Shown: positions 9,126 to 19,600 of the stretch, piece by piece
How positions within the stretch are numbered: position 1 is the stretch's first letter
Layout: every line of letters begins with the position of its first letter
Assembly: GCF_002001015.1 (NCBI RefSeq)
Contig: NZ_MUNO01000019.1
Coordinates: 1-64,000 of the forward strand
Direction: 5' to 3'
DNA length: 64,000 bases
Source of the DNA: Polaromonas sp. A23
Lineage (GTDB): Bacteria > Pseudomonadota > Gammaproteobacteria > Burkholderiales > Burkholderiaceae_C
Notes under the pieces: model-generated
The model's database searches: none
What the model saw: the letters and a program-made list of their open reading frames with translations, nothing else
Told to the model about the DNA's origin: nothing
Made by a program: the position numbers and the translations under genes

Positions 9126-10415
9126 CTAGACTTCCGCAGCCCGCCGATAAGCCTGCACCGCCCCCGACTCATCCCCCCGCTGCTCCGCCAACACAGCCAG
9201 CGCACGCCAGGCATTGCGATGCAGCGTGACGTCCTGCAGAGCCAGTGAGGCCTGGGACAGCAGTTGCTGGGCCTTGCCCCAGAGCTGGCGCTTCAGGCAG
9301 GTCATGCCGGCCAGGTACTGCAGGTTCGCATCGCGCGGCCGCTGCTGCTGCGCGGACTCGATGCGCGCCAGCCAGGCGGCATCAATCGAATCCAGCCCTT
9401 GTTCAAGCACATGAATAAGCTTGATGCGCTGCGTGTCGCTCACTTCAGAACGCGGCTGCATCACCAGCTCCCAGACCTGCAGCAGCCAGCTGCGGGCCAT
9501 ATCTGCATCGCCATGTAAGGCCATGAGTCGGGAAGCGGCGTGGATCACCAGTTCAGGCATGGCCCGTTCGCTGGCGTCCAGCGACTGCCAGGCGGCTTGC
9601 AGTTGCGTCGGGTCGTGCGCGCCGCCGAGCAATTCAAGCGCCAAACCGCGCACGATGCTTTGCGCCGCTGGCGGGGAAAACGCGCGGTGTTTGGCCAGCA
9701 GGCGCGCCGTTTCCAGCGCCTGCGAGGTCTGCCGGGCCTGGCGGGTGGCGCGCAGCTTGGTGCGCAGCGCCAGCGTGCGGCGTGCCGCGCCCTGCGGCAA
9801 TTGATTGAGCAGTTCCAGCGCAGCGGCCGGGTCGCGGTCGTCCAGTGCCCAGCGCGCGGCGCGCAACTGCACCCCTTCGCGGGTTTCCTGAGCAATGCGA
9901 TGCGTGCTGGTTTTCAGCGCCTGCTGCAAATGCTCTTCACGCAGGGTGCGGTTCTGCAGTGCCTGCGCACTTTCGGCCGCCAGCAAATGCGCCAACAAGC
10001 GCAACTGCGTTGAACGCGCCGCGCTGTAGCCACCCACGTCGCTGGACGTGCGGGCCAGCTGCTTCAGGCTTTTCTCCTGTGTGATGGCGTTTTGCGCAAG
10101 CTTGGCCGCCCGGATGAAACGCCCCGCCGTCAGGTGCGACAGCGCGTCCATGAAAGCGGCGTACATGGCCCGCTCTTTTTGCTGGGCACGCCAGCGCCGG
10201 GCTTCGGCCGGCAATGAAAATACCACTGACACTGCGCGCAGCGCCACATACAACAGGGTGAACAGGCCAGCCAACAGCAGCATCAGCAGGTTGAAAGAAA
10301 TATCGACACGGTGCGGCGGCCAGAACAGCGTCACCACCGCCTGGTTGTTGCCGGCCACCAGCGCTACCGCCACCGCGATACCGAACAGGGCCAGGAGCCA
10401 GAGAGCGCTGCGCAT
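9126..10415 (-). CDS. hemY: HemY, membrane-anchored TPR protein of haem synthesis
   Basis: 429 aa. Two N-terminal membrane segments (about 4-22 and 40-62) flank the HemY_N signature (AGNNQAVVTLFWPPHRVDIS, then SLPAEARRWRAQQKERAMYA). A long helical TPR-like region follows, ending in GDESGAVQAYRRAAEV. In gammaproteobacteria HemY is encoded with hemX and hemD and is thought to organise late haem/porphyrin enzymes at the inner membrane; its exact biochemical role is unsettled. Last gene of the hemC-hemD-hemX-hemY operon, 15 nt after hemX. It is not related to the Bacillus protoporphyrinogen oxidase that shares the name. Confidence 0.9.
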   Translation of the reverse strand: MRSALWLLALFGIAVAVALVAGNNQAVVTLFWPPHRVDISFNLLMLLLAGLFTLLYVALRAVSVVFSLPAEARRWRAQQKERAMYAAFMDALSHLTAGRFIRAAKLAQNAITQEKSLKQLARTSSDVGGYSAARSTQLRLLAHLLAAESAQALQNRTLREEHLQQALKTSTHRIAQETREGVQLRAARWALDDRDPAAALELLNQLPQGAARRTLALRTKLRATRQARQTSQALETARLLAKHRAFSPPAAQSIVRGLALELLGGAHDPTQLQAAWQSLDASERAMPELVIHAASRLMALHGDADMARSWLLQVWELVMQPRSEVSDTQRIKLIHVLEQGLDSIDAAWLARIESAQQQRPRDANLQYLAGMTCLKRQLWGKAQQLLSQASLALQDVTLHRNAWRALAVLAEQRGDESGAVQAYRRAAEV

Positions 10416-10430
10416 GGCGGTCCGTGCTTT

Positions 10431-11531
10431 CTAACGACCCGCGGCCGCCGTGGCCAGCGCGGCAAGGGTTTCGTCCAGGCGCGGCAGCTCACTGGACTTC
10501 ATCTGGCTTTGCACCTGCTGCAGCAGTTGCGCCGCCGCCTGCGTCCTGCGCGATGCAGGGTCAAAGTATTTGGTCACCATGGTGCTGGCGCTGGTCAGGT
10601 CGGCGCGGGCACCGGCGGTCTGGCGGGAAAGCAGGCCGAGCCGGGCGTTGAGCAGTTTGAGCTTGAGGTTCTCGCGCAGGAAAAACGCCTGCTCGGGCGC
10701 GAGCAAGGCAGCGTCGGGCTGGTCGATACGGCTCACACGCAGCAGGCTCCTGGCTTCGTCGAGCATGCCCTTGACCGTGCGCTGCCACCAGGCCTGAAGC
10801 GCCAGATTGTCGAGCCACGCCGTGGGCGCCGCGGCTGACGCGGCTCGGGCAGGCGCAGACGCTGCTGCCACGGCAGGCCGGGCAGTGCTGCCGGCTGACA
10901 TCGCGTTGGCCAGCGGCAACTCGTCCACCACACGCGTCAGTTCGTCAAGTTTGAGCAGGAGGCCGGGCACGTCGGTCACCGTCGTCGCCTTGATACGCTC
11001 CACATCCCTCGCAATGGCGCGCTGCAAGGGGTTGAGGCGCGGCTGCGCGGCGCGAACCAGGCGCTGGTCAGCCGACTTGAGGGCCGCCAGCAAGGGCTCG
11101 GCGCTTCCGGTCAGCTGAGCCTGCTGCTGGGCCAGGCGCAGCGCGGACTCCACATCCACCACCAGGTTTTCGTCACGCGAACGCGACAGGCTTTGCATCA
11201 ACTCTTCCAGCTGTGTGCGCTGCAGGCTCACTTCGCTCAGACGGGTTTCGAGCAGCACCAGGCGTGCCGTCAGTTCGCGCGCGGCTTCCTGCGCCTGGCG
11301 CGCCAGCGTGCGGGCCTCGATGGACTGGGCGGTCGAGTCCGTGCTGCGGCGCGCCAGCTCTTCTTGAATATTGTTCAGCTTTTGCCACAGCAAGGCGTTG
11401 AGCACCAGGGCCGCAACCGCCACCAGCCCCGTCCATAACAGCCAGCGGCGCGGTGCGGGCACGGCTGGACTGGCCGGAAGTTCGGCCAGCGGTGCAGGCA
11501 AAGGTGTTGAAACGGATTCGCTGTCGCTCAT
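10431..11531 (-). CDS. hemX: HemX-family membrane protein (uroporphyrinogen-III C-methyltransferase-like annotation)
   Basis: 366 aa. A proline-rich cytoplasmic N terminus leads into one membrane segment (about 30-48, WLLWTGLVAVAALVLNALLW). A coiled-coil stretch (about 50-110, rich in Gln, Glu, Arg and Leu) and a helical domain with RLGLLSRQ near 285 follow. Proteins of this family are often mis-named uroporphyrinogen-III methyltransferase, but no methylase motif is present. It lies between hemD (overlap ATGA at 11528-11531) and hemY and probably acts as a structural partner of the haem enzymes. Confidence 0.88.
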   Translation of the reverse strand: MSDSESVSTPLPAPLAELPASPAVPAPRRWLLWTGLVAVAALVLNALLWQKLNNIQEELARRSTDSTAQSIEARTLARQAQEAARELTARLVLLETRLSEVSLQRTQLEELMQSLSRSRDENLVVDVESALRLAQQQAQLTGSAEPLLAALKSADQRLVRAAQPRLNPLQRAIARDVERIKATTVTDVPGLLLKLDELTRVVDELPLANAMSAGSTARPAVAAASAPARAASAAAPTAWLDNLALQAWWQRTVKGMLDEARSLLRVSRIDQPDAALLAPEQAFFLRENLKLKLLNARLGLLSRQTAGARADLTSASTMVTKYFDPASRRTQAAAQLLQQVQSQMKSSELPRLDETLAALATAAAGR

Positions 11532-12376
11532 GGTGACATCGATTCTATAGAGGCCACGATGTCCGCGAGCTCCGGACGTGACTGCACAACAACACCCCAG
11601 CCCGCGGCACGAGCCGCCTCGGCAATGCGCGGGTGCGTGGCAACGGCGCGGGCGCGTGACCAGTCCCCCGGGGGAAGGTTTGCCAGGGCCTCGGAACTGC
11701 TGAGCAGCCAGACCGAGCCGTCATTCGCTGCGGCTTCAATCCGCAGCAGCTGCGCTGCGTTGAACACCGGCTTGCGTCTCTGGTAGACCGCCACAGTGTC
11801 GACGCGAGCGCCGGCGGCCTGCAGTTGCTGCGCCAGCCAGTCCCGTCCGGCACCGGCGGGCTCACCGCTTCCGGCGCTCTGGCCACGCACGATCAGTACC
11901 TGCAAACCCTGCCAGTTTCGGGCCCCCACCACCGCCCACAGAGCTTCAGAGTCAAACTGACCAGCGTCTGTGGCCGGAGCATCGATTAGAGACTCGGGCA
12001 CACCGGCCAGACGCAGGGCTGCCACGGTACCCGGCCCGGGCGCCAGAAAACGCGGCATCTGATCTGCTATTAAATTTATAGCTGCTTGCGCACGTGAAAT
12101 AAGGGCTGCAGCCTGATTTGATGCAAAAAAAGCTTCTACCGCATTGCCGCTGACAAACATCAGCGCTGCGTAAGCGCCGATTCCTTGCCAGACCTGCTGC
12201 AAGTCCTGCGATGTCGGCAACGCAGCAATCTCGATCAGCGGCAGGGCTTCAGCCCGCAACCCGCGCGCCTGCAGGGCCTGCACCCAGCGATCCGCGTCAT
12301 GCGCAGGCCGGGTAACGATGACAGGCACGGGAGTCAAGCTCGCGGCGCTCAGGGTGTGGAGGCGTTGCTGGCCCAA
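11528..12376 (-). CDS. hemD: Uroporphyrinogen-III synthase HemD
   Basis: 282 aa. HemD cyclises hydroxymethylbilane to uroporphyrinogen III with ring-D inversion. The typical N-terminal [39 protein letters not shown] and [14 protein letters not shown] elements are present. It overlaps the hemC end by 28 nt if the ATG at 12376 is used; a start closer to [11 protein letters not shown] is possible. Residues about 87-104 ([19 protein letters not shown]) come from a dispersed-repeat copy inserted between the FVSxNA and GPGT segments, where HemD proteins normally have a short loop. Confidence 0.92.
   Translation of the reverse strand: MGQQRLHTLSAASLTPVPVIVTRPAHDADRWVQALQARGLRAEALPLIEIAALPTSQDLQQVWQGIGAYAALMFVSGNAVEAFFASNQAAALISRAQAAINLIADQMPRFLAPGPGTVAALRLAGVPESLIDAPATDAGQFDSEALWAVVGARNWQGLQVLIVRGQSAGSGEPAGAGRDWLAQQLQAAGARVDTVAVYQRRKPVFNAAQLLRIEAAANDGSVWLLSSSEALANLPPGDWSRARAVATHPRIAEAARAAGWGVVVQSRPELADIVASIESMSP
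12065..12130 (+). repeat. Dispersed palindromic repeat, copy inside hemD
   Basis: The best full-length copy: GCTATTAAATTTATAGC, TGCTTGCGCACGTGAAATAA, GGGCTGCAGCCTGATTTGAT, AAAAAA. It is in frame with hemD on the opposite strand. Confidence 0.9.
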
Positions 12377-13329
12377 ACCGCCCCACCGGCACGCAGCGAA
12401 GCGGCCACGTGTTCACCCAGGGCTTCGGCGTCGGCGAAGCTGCGCACCGGCGCGCGGTGTTCGGCGCGTACCAGGGGCTGGCCCGCCACGCCTTGCCCAT
12501 CCGCGCCGGGCTCGCCCCAGGCAGCTTCCAGGCGCATCTCTGCGTCTTGCGGCTCACGGACAAAAGCAGCCAGCGGCATGGAGCAGCTGCCGCCCATGGC
12601 ACGCGACACCGTGCGTTCGGCTGTCACGGCCAGCCAGGTCGGCTGATGCGCCAACTTGGCCAGCGCATCCAGCAGGTCGCGGCGATCGGCCCGCACTTCG
12701 ATGCCCAGCGCGCCCTGCCCTGCGGCAGGCAGCATCGTGTCAGGCTCGAAGGCGTGGCGTATGCGTGAAGCCAGGCCCAGCCGCTTGAGGCCCGCAGCAG
12801 CCAGAACAATCGCCTGGTACTGGCCTTCGTCGAGCTTGCGCAGCCGCGTGTCCAGGTTGCCACGCAGTGGCTCTATCTTCAGGTCAGGCCGCAGCGCCTT
12901 GAGCAACACCAGGCGGCGCAGGCTGGAAGTACCCACCACGGCGCCGGTCGGCAACTCTTCGAGCGAGGAAAAATGATTGGACACCAGCGCATCGCGCGGG
13001 TCCTCGCGCTCCAGCACGCAGGCCAGGGCAAAACCCTCAGGCAAGTCCATGGGCACGTCCTTGAGCGAATGCACAGCCAGGTCGGCGCGGCCGTCCGCCA
13101 GTGCCAGCTCAAGCTCTTTCACAAAAAGGCCTTTGCCGCCCACCTTGCTCAGCGAACGGTCCAGAATCTGGTCACCCAATGTCGTCATGCCCAGCAGTTC
13201 CACCTGCCAGCCGAGGTGGCTTTCGAGCAGCGCCTTGACATGTTCGGCCTGCCACATCGCCAGCCGGCTTTCGCGCGTGGCAATCACAACGCGGGAGGAA
13301 GGGGAAGAGGGGGAAGAAACTGCGCTCAC
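12349..13329 (-). CDS. hemC: Porphobilinogen deaminase (hydroxymethylbilane synthase)
   Basis: 326 aa from the GTG at 13329; the open frame extends to 13431, but the family N terminus ([15 protein letters not shown]) argues for the later start. The enzyme polymerises four porphobilinogens into hydroxymethylbilane on a dipyrromethane cofactor. Seen: [37 protein letters not shown], the active-site loop [10 protein letters not shown] and the cofactor cysteine in [11 protein letters not shown]. First gene of the minus-strand hem operon, 80 bp from divergent ppc. Confidence 0.95.
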   Translation of the reverse strand: MSAVSSPSSPSSRVVIATRESRLAMWQAEHVKALLESHLGWQVELLGMTTLGDQILDRSLSKVGGKGLFVKELELALADGRADLAVHSLKDVPMDLPEGFALACVLEREDPRDALVSNHFSSLEELPTGAVVGTSSLRRLVLLKALRPDLKIEPLRGNLDTRLRKLDEGQYQAIVLAAAGLKRLGLASRIRHAFEPDTMLPAAGQGALGIEVRADRRDLLDALAKLAHQPTWLAVTAERTVSRAMGGSCSMPLAAFVREPQDAEMRLEAAWGEPGADGQGVAGQPLVRAEHRAPVRSFADAEALGEHVAASLRAGGAVWASNASTP

Positions 13330-13409
13330 TCGTAACCTATTTGTAATCTTGGGGTGTCTCCGGATGCTAGCATGCTGCACTGCAAAACAAGAGCCAACAA
13401 AGGTAATCC
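13330..13409. promoter_or_regulatory. Divergent hemC/ppc promoter region
   Basis: Eighty bases separate the two divergent starts, so both promoters must lie here or within the gene starts. AT-richer blocks occur at about 13331-13350 and 13380-13403, but I cannot assign convincing -35/-10 pairs. AAAGGTAA just upstream of 13410 is a plausible ppc ribosome-binding site. Confidence 0.4.
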
Positions 13410-16280
13410 ATGGTGACGACGGTGCGTGCAAAAACCCCCAAAGAATCTCCTGCGGGACCCACCGGGGACACAGGCCGTCCGCGCGCCCGGGCCAGGGACA
13501 ACGAGCGTCCGCTGGTCGAAGACATCCGCCTGCTCGGCCGCATCCTGGGCGATGTGATTCGCGAGCAGGAAGGTGTTGCCGCTTATGAGCTGATCGAGCA
13601 GGTTCGCAAGCTGTCGGTGGCCTTCCGGCGCGACGCCGACCACGAAGCCGACAAGGCGCTGAAGAAACTGCTCAAGGGCCTGTCGGGCGACCAGACCGTC
13701 AGCGTGATTCGCGCCTTCACCTACTTCAGCCACCTGGCCAACCTGGCCGAAGACCGGCACCACATCCGGCGCCGCGCCATTCACGAGCGCGCCGGCGACA
13801 CCCAGGAAGGCAGCATTGAAGTGGCGCTGGCCCGCCTGCGCTGGGCGGGAATAGCTCCCAAAACGATAGCGAATATGCTGGCGCACAGCTTTGTCTCGCC
13901 GGTGCTCACGGCCCACCCGACCGAGGTGCAGCGCAAAAGCATCCTGGATGCCGAGCGCGACATCGCCCAGTTGCTGACCGCACGCGACGAGATCAGGGCG
14001 CGCGCCTCGGCAGTCAATGCCGCCAAGGACGCACTGACCCCGCGCGAGCTCGCCGCCAACGAGGCCCATCTGCGAGCGCGCGTGATGCAGCTGTGGCAAA
14101 CGCGGCTGCTGCGTTTTACCAAGCTCACGGTGGCCGACGAGATTGAAAACGCGCTCAGCTATTACGAATCCACCTTCCTGCGCGAAATTCCCAAGCTCTA
14201 CGCCGAACTCGAGCACGCGCTGGGCAGCCATCCGGTGCACAGCTTTTTGCGCATGGGCCAGTGGATAGGCGGCGACCGCGACGGCAACCCCAACGTCAGC
14301 GCCGACACGCTGAACTACGCCCTGCGCCGCCAGGCTGAAGTGGCGCTGCGCCACTACCTGACCGAGGTGCATTACCTGGGCGGTGAACTCTCGCTGTCCG
14401 CCATGCTGGTGGACTTCACGCCCGAGATGCGCGCACTGGCCGAGAGTTCGCCCGACACCAACGAACACCGGCTCGACGAGCCCTATCGCCGCGCACTGAC
14501 CGGTGTGTATGCACGGCTGGCCGCCACGCTCAAGGACCTGACCGGAGGCGACGCGGCGCGCCACGCGGTTGCGCCGCAAAACGCCTACCTGGCCTCGGAA
14601 GATTTCCTGGTCGACCTGCGCACCATCGAAACTTCATTGCAGAGCAACCACGGCAGCGCGCTGGTCGCCCAGCGCCTGCATCCGCTGATCCGTGCGGTGG
14701 AAGTGTTCGGCTTTCACCTAGCCACGGTCGATCTGCGCCAGAGCTCGGACAAACACGAGGAAGTCGTCGCCGAGCTGCTGGCAGTCGCGAGGATAGAGCC
14801 GAAGTACGCCACCCTGGACGAGGTGGCCAAGCGCGAACTGCTGCTCAAGTTGCTCAATGACGCGCGGCCGCTGCGCGTGATCGGAACAAACTATTCGGCG
14901 CACGCTACCGGCGAGCTGGCAATTTTTGAAGCCGCACGCACCGCACGCGCGCGTTTTGGCAAAGAAGCCATCCGTCACTACATCATCAGCCACACCGAAA
15001 CCGTGAGTGACCTGCTTGAAGTGCTGCTGCTTCAAAAAGAAGTCGGGCTGATGCACGGCACCCTGGACAACGGCGCCGTCCATGACCTGATCGTCGTGCC
15101 GCTGTTCGAAACGATTGAAGACCTGCGCAACGCCGCGCCCATCATGAGCGAGTTCTATGCGCTGCCCGGCGTGGCCCGGCAGGTGCAGCGCAGCGGCGCC
15201 GAGCAGGACATCATGCTGGGCTACTCCGACAGCAACAAGGACGGCGGCATCTTCACGAGCAACTGGGAGTTGTACCGCGCCGAGATCGCGCTGGTCGAGC
15301 TGTTTGACCAGCTTGCCAACTCGCACAACATCCAGCTGCGCATGTTCCACGGCCGCGGCGGCACGGTGGGCCGCGGCGGCGGCCCAAGCTATCAGGCCAT
15401 CCTGGCGCAACCCCCGGGCACGGTGCGCGGGCAGATCCGCCTGACCGAGCAAGGCGAAGTCATCGGCTCCAAATACGCCAACCCCGAGATCGGCCGGCGC
15501 AACCTGGAAACCCTGGTCGCCGCCACGCTGGAAGCCACCCTGCTGCAGCCGACCAAGCCGGCGACCAAAGCCTTCCTGCTGGCCGCCGACCAGCTGTCGC
15601 AGGCCAGCATGGCGGCCTACCGCGCTCTGGTGTACGACACCCCGGGCTTCACCGAGTATTTTTTCAGCGCCACACCGATCCGCGAAATCGCCGAGCTCAA
15701 CATCGGCTCGCGCCCGGCTTCCCGCAAGGCCACACAGAAAATTGAAGACCTGCGCGCCATTCCCTGGGGCTTCAGCTGGGGCCAATGCCGCCTGACCCTG
15801 CCCGGCTGGTACGGTTTCGGCGCCGGCATTGCGCAGTTTCTCGACCAGGGGGGCACGCCCGCCAGTCGCAAGGAAGCCTTGATCCTGCTACAAAAGATGT
15901 ACAAGCAGTGGCCATTTTTCCGCACCCTGCTCAGCAACATGGACATGGTGCTGGCCAAAAGCGACCTGGCGCTGGCTTCGCGTTATGCCGAACTCGTCAG
16001 CGACGCCCGGCTGCGCAAAAAAATCTTCAGCGCCATCGAGGCCGAATGGCACCGCACGGCGGAAGCGCTGGCGCTCATCACCGGCGACAGGCAGCGCCTG
16101 GCCAACAACGCAGCCCTGCAACGCTCTATCCGCCACCGCTTTCCCTATATCGACCCGCTGCACCACCTGCAAGTCGAGCTGGTCAGGCGCTACCGGGAAG
16201 GCAAGGCCGATGACCGGGTGCAGCGGGGCATTCACATCTCCATCAACGGCATCGCCGCGGGCCTGCGCAACACCGGGTAA
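13410..16280 (+). CDS. ppc: Phosphoenolpyruvate carboxylase
   Basis: 956 aa, normal length for bacterial PEPC. This anaplerotic enzyme carboxylates PEP to oxaloacetate. Key motifs: VLTAHPTEV (catalytic His, about residue 168), [20 protein letters not shown], the glycine loop [14 protein letters not shown] and the invariant C-terminal GLRNTG. There is an N-terminal extension of about 30 residues rich in Lys, Pro and Arg. Divergent from hemC, an arrangement I recall from other Burkholderiales. Confidence 0.97.
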   Translation: MVTTVRAKTPKESPAGPTGDTGRPRARARDNERPLVEDIRLLGRILGDVIREQEGVAAYELIEQVRKLSVAFRRDADHEADKALKKLLKGLSGDQTVSVIRAFTYFSHLANLAEDRHHIRRRAIHERAGDTQEGSIEVALARLRWAGIAPKTIANMLAHSFVSPVLTAHPTEVQRKSILDAERDIAQLLTARDEIRARASAVNAAKDALTPRELAANEAHLRARVMQLWQTRLLRFTKLTVADEIENALSYYESTFLREIPKLYAELEHALGSHPVHSFLRMGQWIGGDRDGNPNVSADTLNYALRRQAEVALRHYLTEVHYLGGELSLSAMLVDFTPEMRALAESSPDTNEHRLDEPYRRALTGVYARLAATLKDLTGGDAARHAVAPQNAYLASEDFLVDLRTIETSLQSNHGSALVAQRLHPLIRAVEVFGFHLATVDLRQSSDKHEEVVAELLAVARIEPKYATLDEVAKRELLLKLLNDARPLRVIGTNYSAHATGELAIFEAARTARARFGKEAIRHYIISHTETVSDLLEVLLLQKEVGLMHGTLDNGAVHDLIVVPLFETIEDLRNAAPIMSEFYALPGVARQVQRSGAEQDIMLGYSDSNKDGGIFTSNWELYRAEIALVELFDQLANSHNIQLRMFHGRGGTVGRGGGPSYQAILAQPPGTVRGQIRLTEQGEVIGSKYANPEIGRRNLETLVAATLEATLLQPTKPATKAFLLAADQLSQASMAAYRALVYDTPGFTEYFFSATPIREIAELNIGSRPASRKATQKIEDLRAIPWGFSWGQCRLTLPGWYGFGAGIAQFLDQGGTPASRKEALILLQKMYKQWPFFRTLLSNMDMVLAKSDLALASRYAELVSDARLRKKIFSAIEAEWHRTAEALALITGDRQRLANNAALQRSIRHRFPYIDPLHHLQVELVRRYREGKADDRVQRGIHISINGIAAGLRNTG

Positions 16281-16465
16281 TACCCGGGTCTGACGGGCCG
16301 GATCGGCGTGCGAAGTCAAGCCGCCCGTCAAGCTGTCGGATTCCTCCTACAGGGCTTCCAGTGGAATCTGATGGCGGTTCTCCGGGCTGAGCCCTAGGAT
16401 GGGGTTAACCATGCCAGAAGGTCGCGAAGACGCGGCGCTGACACCCCACCCTTGGAGTCCACATC

Positions 16466-16696
16466 ATGTCCACGTCACACGCCGAGGCTGCCCATCCCAT
16501 TTCCGTCAGTCAGGCGCTTGTCAACAGTGACCTTGTGGCCCTGGCCTCCCACATGACGGACTGCGAGCGCTCACGCGGCCGTTTTTTCGCCGTGCACACC
16601 GCGCTTGAATCGTTGCATGCGATGACGGCACGACGCATTGTGACCACCGGCGCCATCGTGATCTGTTGCAGCCTGGGCCTGCTGGCCCTCGTCTGA
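16466..16696 (+). CDS. Small C-tail-anchored membrane protein, unknown
   Basis: 76 aa with one hydrophobic segment at the very C terminus (about 57-76, IVTTGAIVICCSLGLLALV); the N-terminal part is polar and His/Ser-rich. The stop codon lies 2 nt before the likely GTG start of the giant glucan synthase, so the two may be translationally coupled. I do not recognise a family. The ATG at 16466 is preceded by CTTGGAGTCC, a weak ribosome-binding site. It may be a regulatory leader peptide or a small partner of the synthase, or spurious. Confidence 0.5.
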   Translation: MSTSHAEAAHPISVSQALVNSDLVALASHMTDCERSRGRFFAVHTALESLHAMTARRIVTTGAIVICCSLGLLALV

Positions 16697-16698
16697 GG

Positions 16699-19600
16699 GT
16701 GGACGCTGCCGTCCTGGACCGGCTCGAAGCACTAACCCCCCACGCCCGCCACATTCTGCTGACCCAGCGGGTCGAAGCCGAGGCGCCTATCCGCGCCGAA
16801 CTGTTTGGTATCCACCGTTTTGAAGAACACGGCCGCAGCCTGGCCCAGGCGCAAGCCGTGCAGGCGGATGAGCAGTCGCGGCGCGGTGCTTCTTTTTTCC
16901 CCCGCGTGCAGGAAAACCTCGCGGCCCTGCGCAATGCCTACGACTATGTGGCGTTGACTTCGCGCAGCGGGCAATACCTCACGCCCGCCGCCGAATGGCT
17001 GCTCGACAACTTCCACCTGGTCGAAGCGCAGCTGCAACAAATCCGTGAAGGCGTACCGCGCCGTTACTATGCCAGCCTGCCCAAGCTTGCGGCTGCGCCG
17101 CTGGAGGGCCTGCCGCGCGTCTACGGCATTGCCTGGGCGTATGTGGCCCACACCGACAGCCTGCTCAATCCCCAGCTGTTCACCGCTTTCCTCAACGCCT
17201 ACCAGGAAGTTCACGAGCTGCGCCTGAGCGAGCTCTGGGCGTTGCCCACCACGCTGCGCGTCGTTTTGCTCGAGAACCTGCGCCGCATGGCAGACAGCAT
17301 CGCCCAAAGCAAAGTGGCACGGGAAGTAGCGCACGCTGTCTGGGACTGTGTGGACCGCCTCAGCGACGCCGACCTTGACACCATCTATTCGCTGATGACC
17401 CGGCGCGGCCTGCAGCGCAACTACCTGACCCAGCTCTGGCAGCGCATGCCCACCGAGCGGCTCGATATCCTCCCGCCGCTGGTGCTGTGGACCGAACGGC
17501 ATTGCCCCGATGGCCCCGCACTGATGGTGGAAAGCCAGACCGCGCAGGTGGCCGCCAACCTCACGGTGGGCAACATCATCACCACCCTGCGTCTGATCGG
17601 GCAGGTGGACTGGGTCGAACTGATCGAGCCAGTGAGCCTGTCACTGCGCGAACTCAGGCGGCTGCCCAGCTTTTCACGGGAAAGCGAGCTGACCCGCCAA
17701 CAGATCACCCAGTCCATGGAACGCCTGGCGCGTCTGAGCCGTCACACCGAACGCGCGGTGGCCGAAGCCGTGGTCAGCGCCGCAGAAGCCGTGCCCGACC
17801 ACCTCCCCGATGCAGCCGTAGAACGTACCGCCGGCTTTTACCTGCTGGGCGCGGGCCGCTCCGCGCTGGAGGCTGCCTTGGGCATGCCCCAGGCCAGCAG
17901 GCAGCGCAGCGCAGAGCCGCGCAACTGGCGCCTGCCGGCATACATCGGCACCATTGCCGTCGTCACCGTGCTGATCGTGCTGGCGGCAGCACAGCGGGTG
18001 GACCTTCACAAATGGCAGGCGGTGCTTGCCCTGTTCCTGCTGGCCTGGCCGGCTTCTGAAGCCGCTGCGGCGTTTGTACACCGGCTGATCGCCGAATCAC
18101 TCAAGCTCAGCTTCCTGCCGCGGCTGGACTTCAGCGGTGGCATTCCCTCCGCGCACCGCGTGCTGGTGGTCCTGCCCACCATGCTGAGTTCCCGCCCCTT
18201 CATCGACGAGCTGGCCAGGCGGCTCGAGCTGCACTGGCTGGCCAACCGGGAAAATCAAGCGCAATTTGCCCTGCTGACCGACTGGGTGGACGCCCCCACG
18301 GAACACCTGCCCGGCGACAAGGCGATGCTGGACGAGGCGCTGGCCCAGATCGCCGAACTCAATGCGCACCATCCGGCGCCGGCCGGCGCACCCCCGCGTT
18401 TTCTGCTGATCCACCGTCCCCGCCAATGGTGCGAAACCCAGCAAAAATGGCTGGGTTGGGAGCGCAAGCGCGGAAAGCTGGAGCAACTGTTGCGCGCGCT
18501 GGTCACCGGCCGCATGGACGCCTTCCTGCCGCTGGCACCCGGCCTGGCGCTGGCCAGCGGCATACGCTATGTGGTCACGCTGGACAGCGACACCGGCCTG
18601 CCTCCCGGCGCCCTGCGCGACCTGGTGGCGGTGGCGGCCCACCCCTTGAACGCGCCCCAGATTGATACCGCCTCGCGCCGCGTGGTGGCGGGCTACGGCA
18701 TCCTGCAGCCACGCGTGGTCACGCCGCTGCCGAGTCCGGCAGAACGCACGCCCTTTTTGCGTCTGTTCGCCGGGCAGTGCGGCATAGACCCCTACAACAA
18801 CGGCGCTTCTGACGTTTACCAGGATCTGTTCGGCAGCGGCAGCTTCAGCGGCAAGGGCCTGCTGCACGTAAACGCGGTGCACGAGGTGCTTGATGCACGC
18901 CTGCCCGGCGAGTCCGTGCTCAGCCACGACCTGCTGGAAGGCAGCATCGCACGCTGCGGTTTCGTAAGCGATGTGGCCTTGATCGAAGACCATCCGCACC
19001 ACGCCGGCGTCGCCGCCTCGCGCATTCACCGCTGGACCCGCGGTGACTGGCAGCTCTTGCCCCTGATGCTGCACGCCGCCCACTACGGCATCGACGGGCT
19101 GGGCCTCTGGAAAATGGCCGACAACCTGCGCCGCTCGCTGGTCATGCCTGCCACGCAGGTTTTGCTCATCTGTGTCATCTTCACCGGCGCCATGCCCCTG
19201 TCCATCGCTTTGGTGGTGACGTTCGCGGCCTTGTTGTCCGGGCCCGTGCTCGGTGCACTGGCTGGCCTGGTGCCCACACGGCGAGGAATTGCCTGGCGCC
19301 ATTTTTTCCATGTAGGCCGCAGCGAGCTGCTGCGCGCCCTGGGTGGCGCGCTCTGGCAATTCAGCCAGCTCCCAGCGCAAGGGGTGCTGCTGCTGGACGC
19401 TGCTGCCCGCTCGCTCTGGCGCATGGCCGTCAGCCGCCGCCTGCTACTGGAATGGATCACCGCGGCGCAAGCCCAGGCCGCCGCAGGGCACAGCCTCGCG
19501 AGTTTCCTGCGCCAGCATGGCCTGGTGTCGCTCTGCTGCGCGGCGATGGCCGTTGCGGCACTATGGGGCGCTTACCCGGCAGCGGGCGCTGCGCTCTTCC

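Noticed and set aside
13850..13885. Possible repeat copy in ppc
   Set aside because: AATAGCTCCCAAAACGATAG looks like repeat arms, but the encoded [13 protein letters not shown] fits the expected PEPC sequence and the rest of the element is missing.
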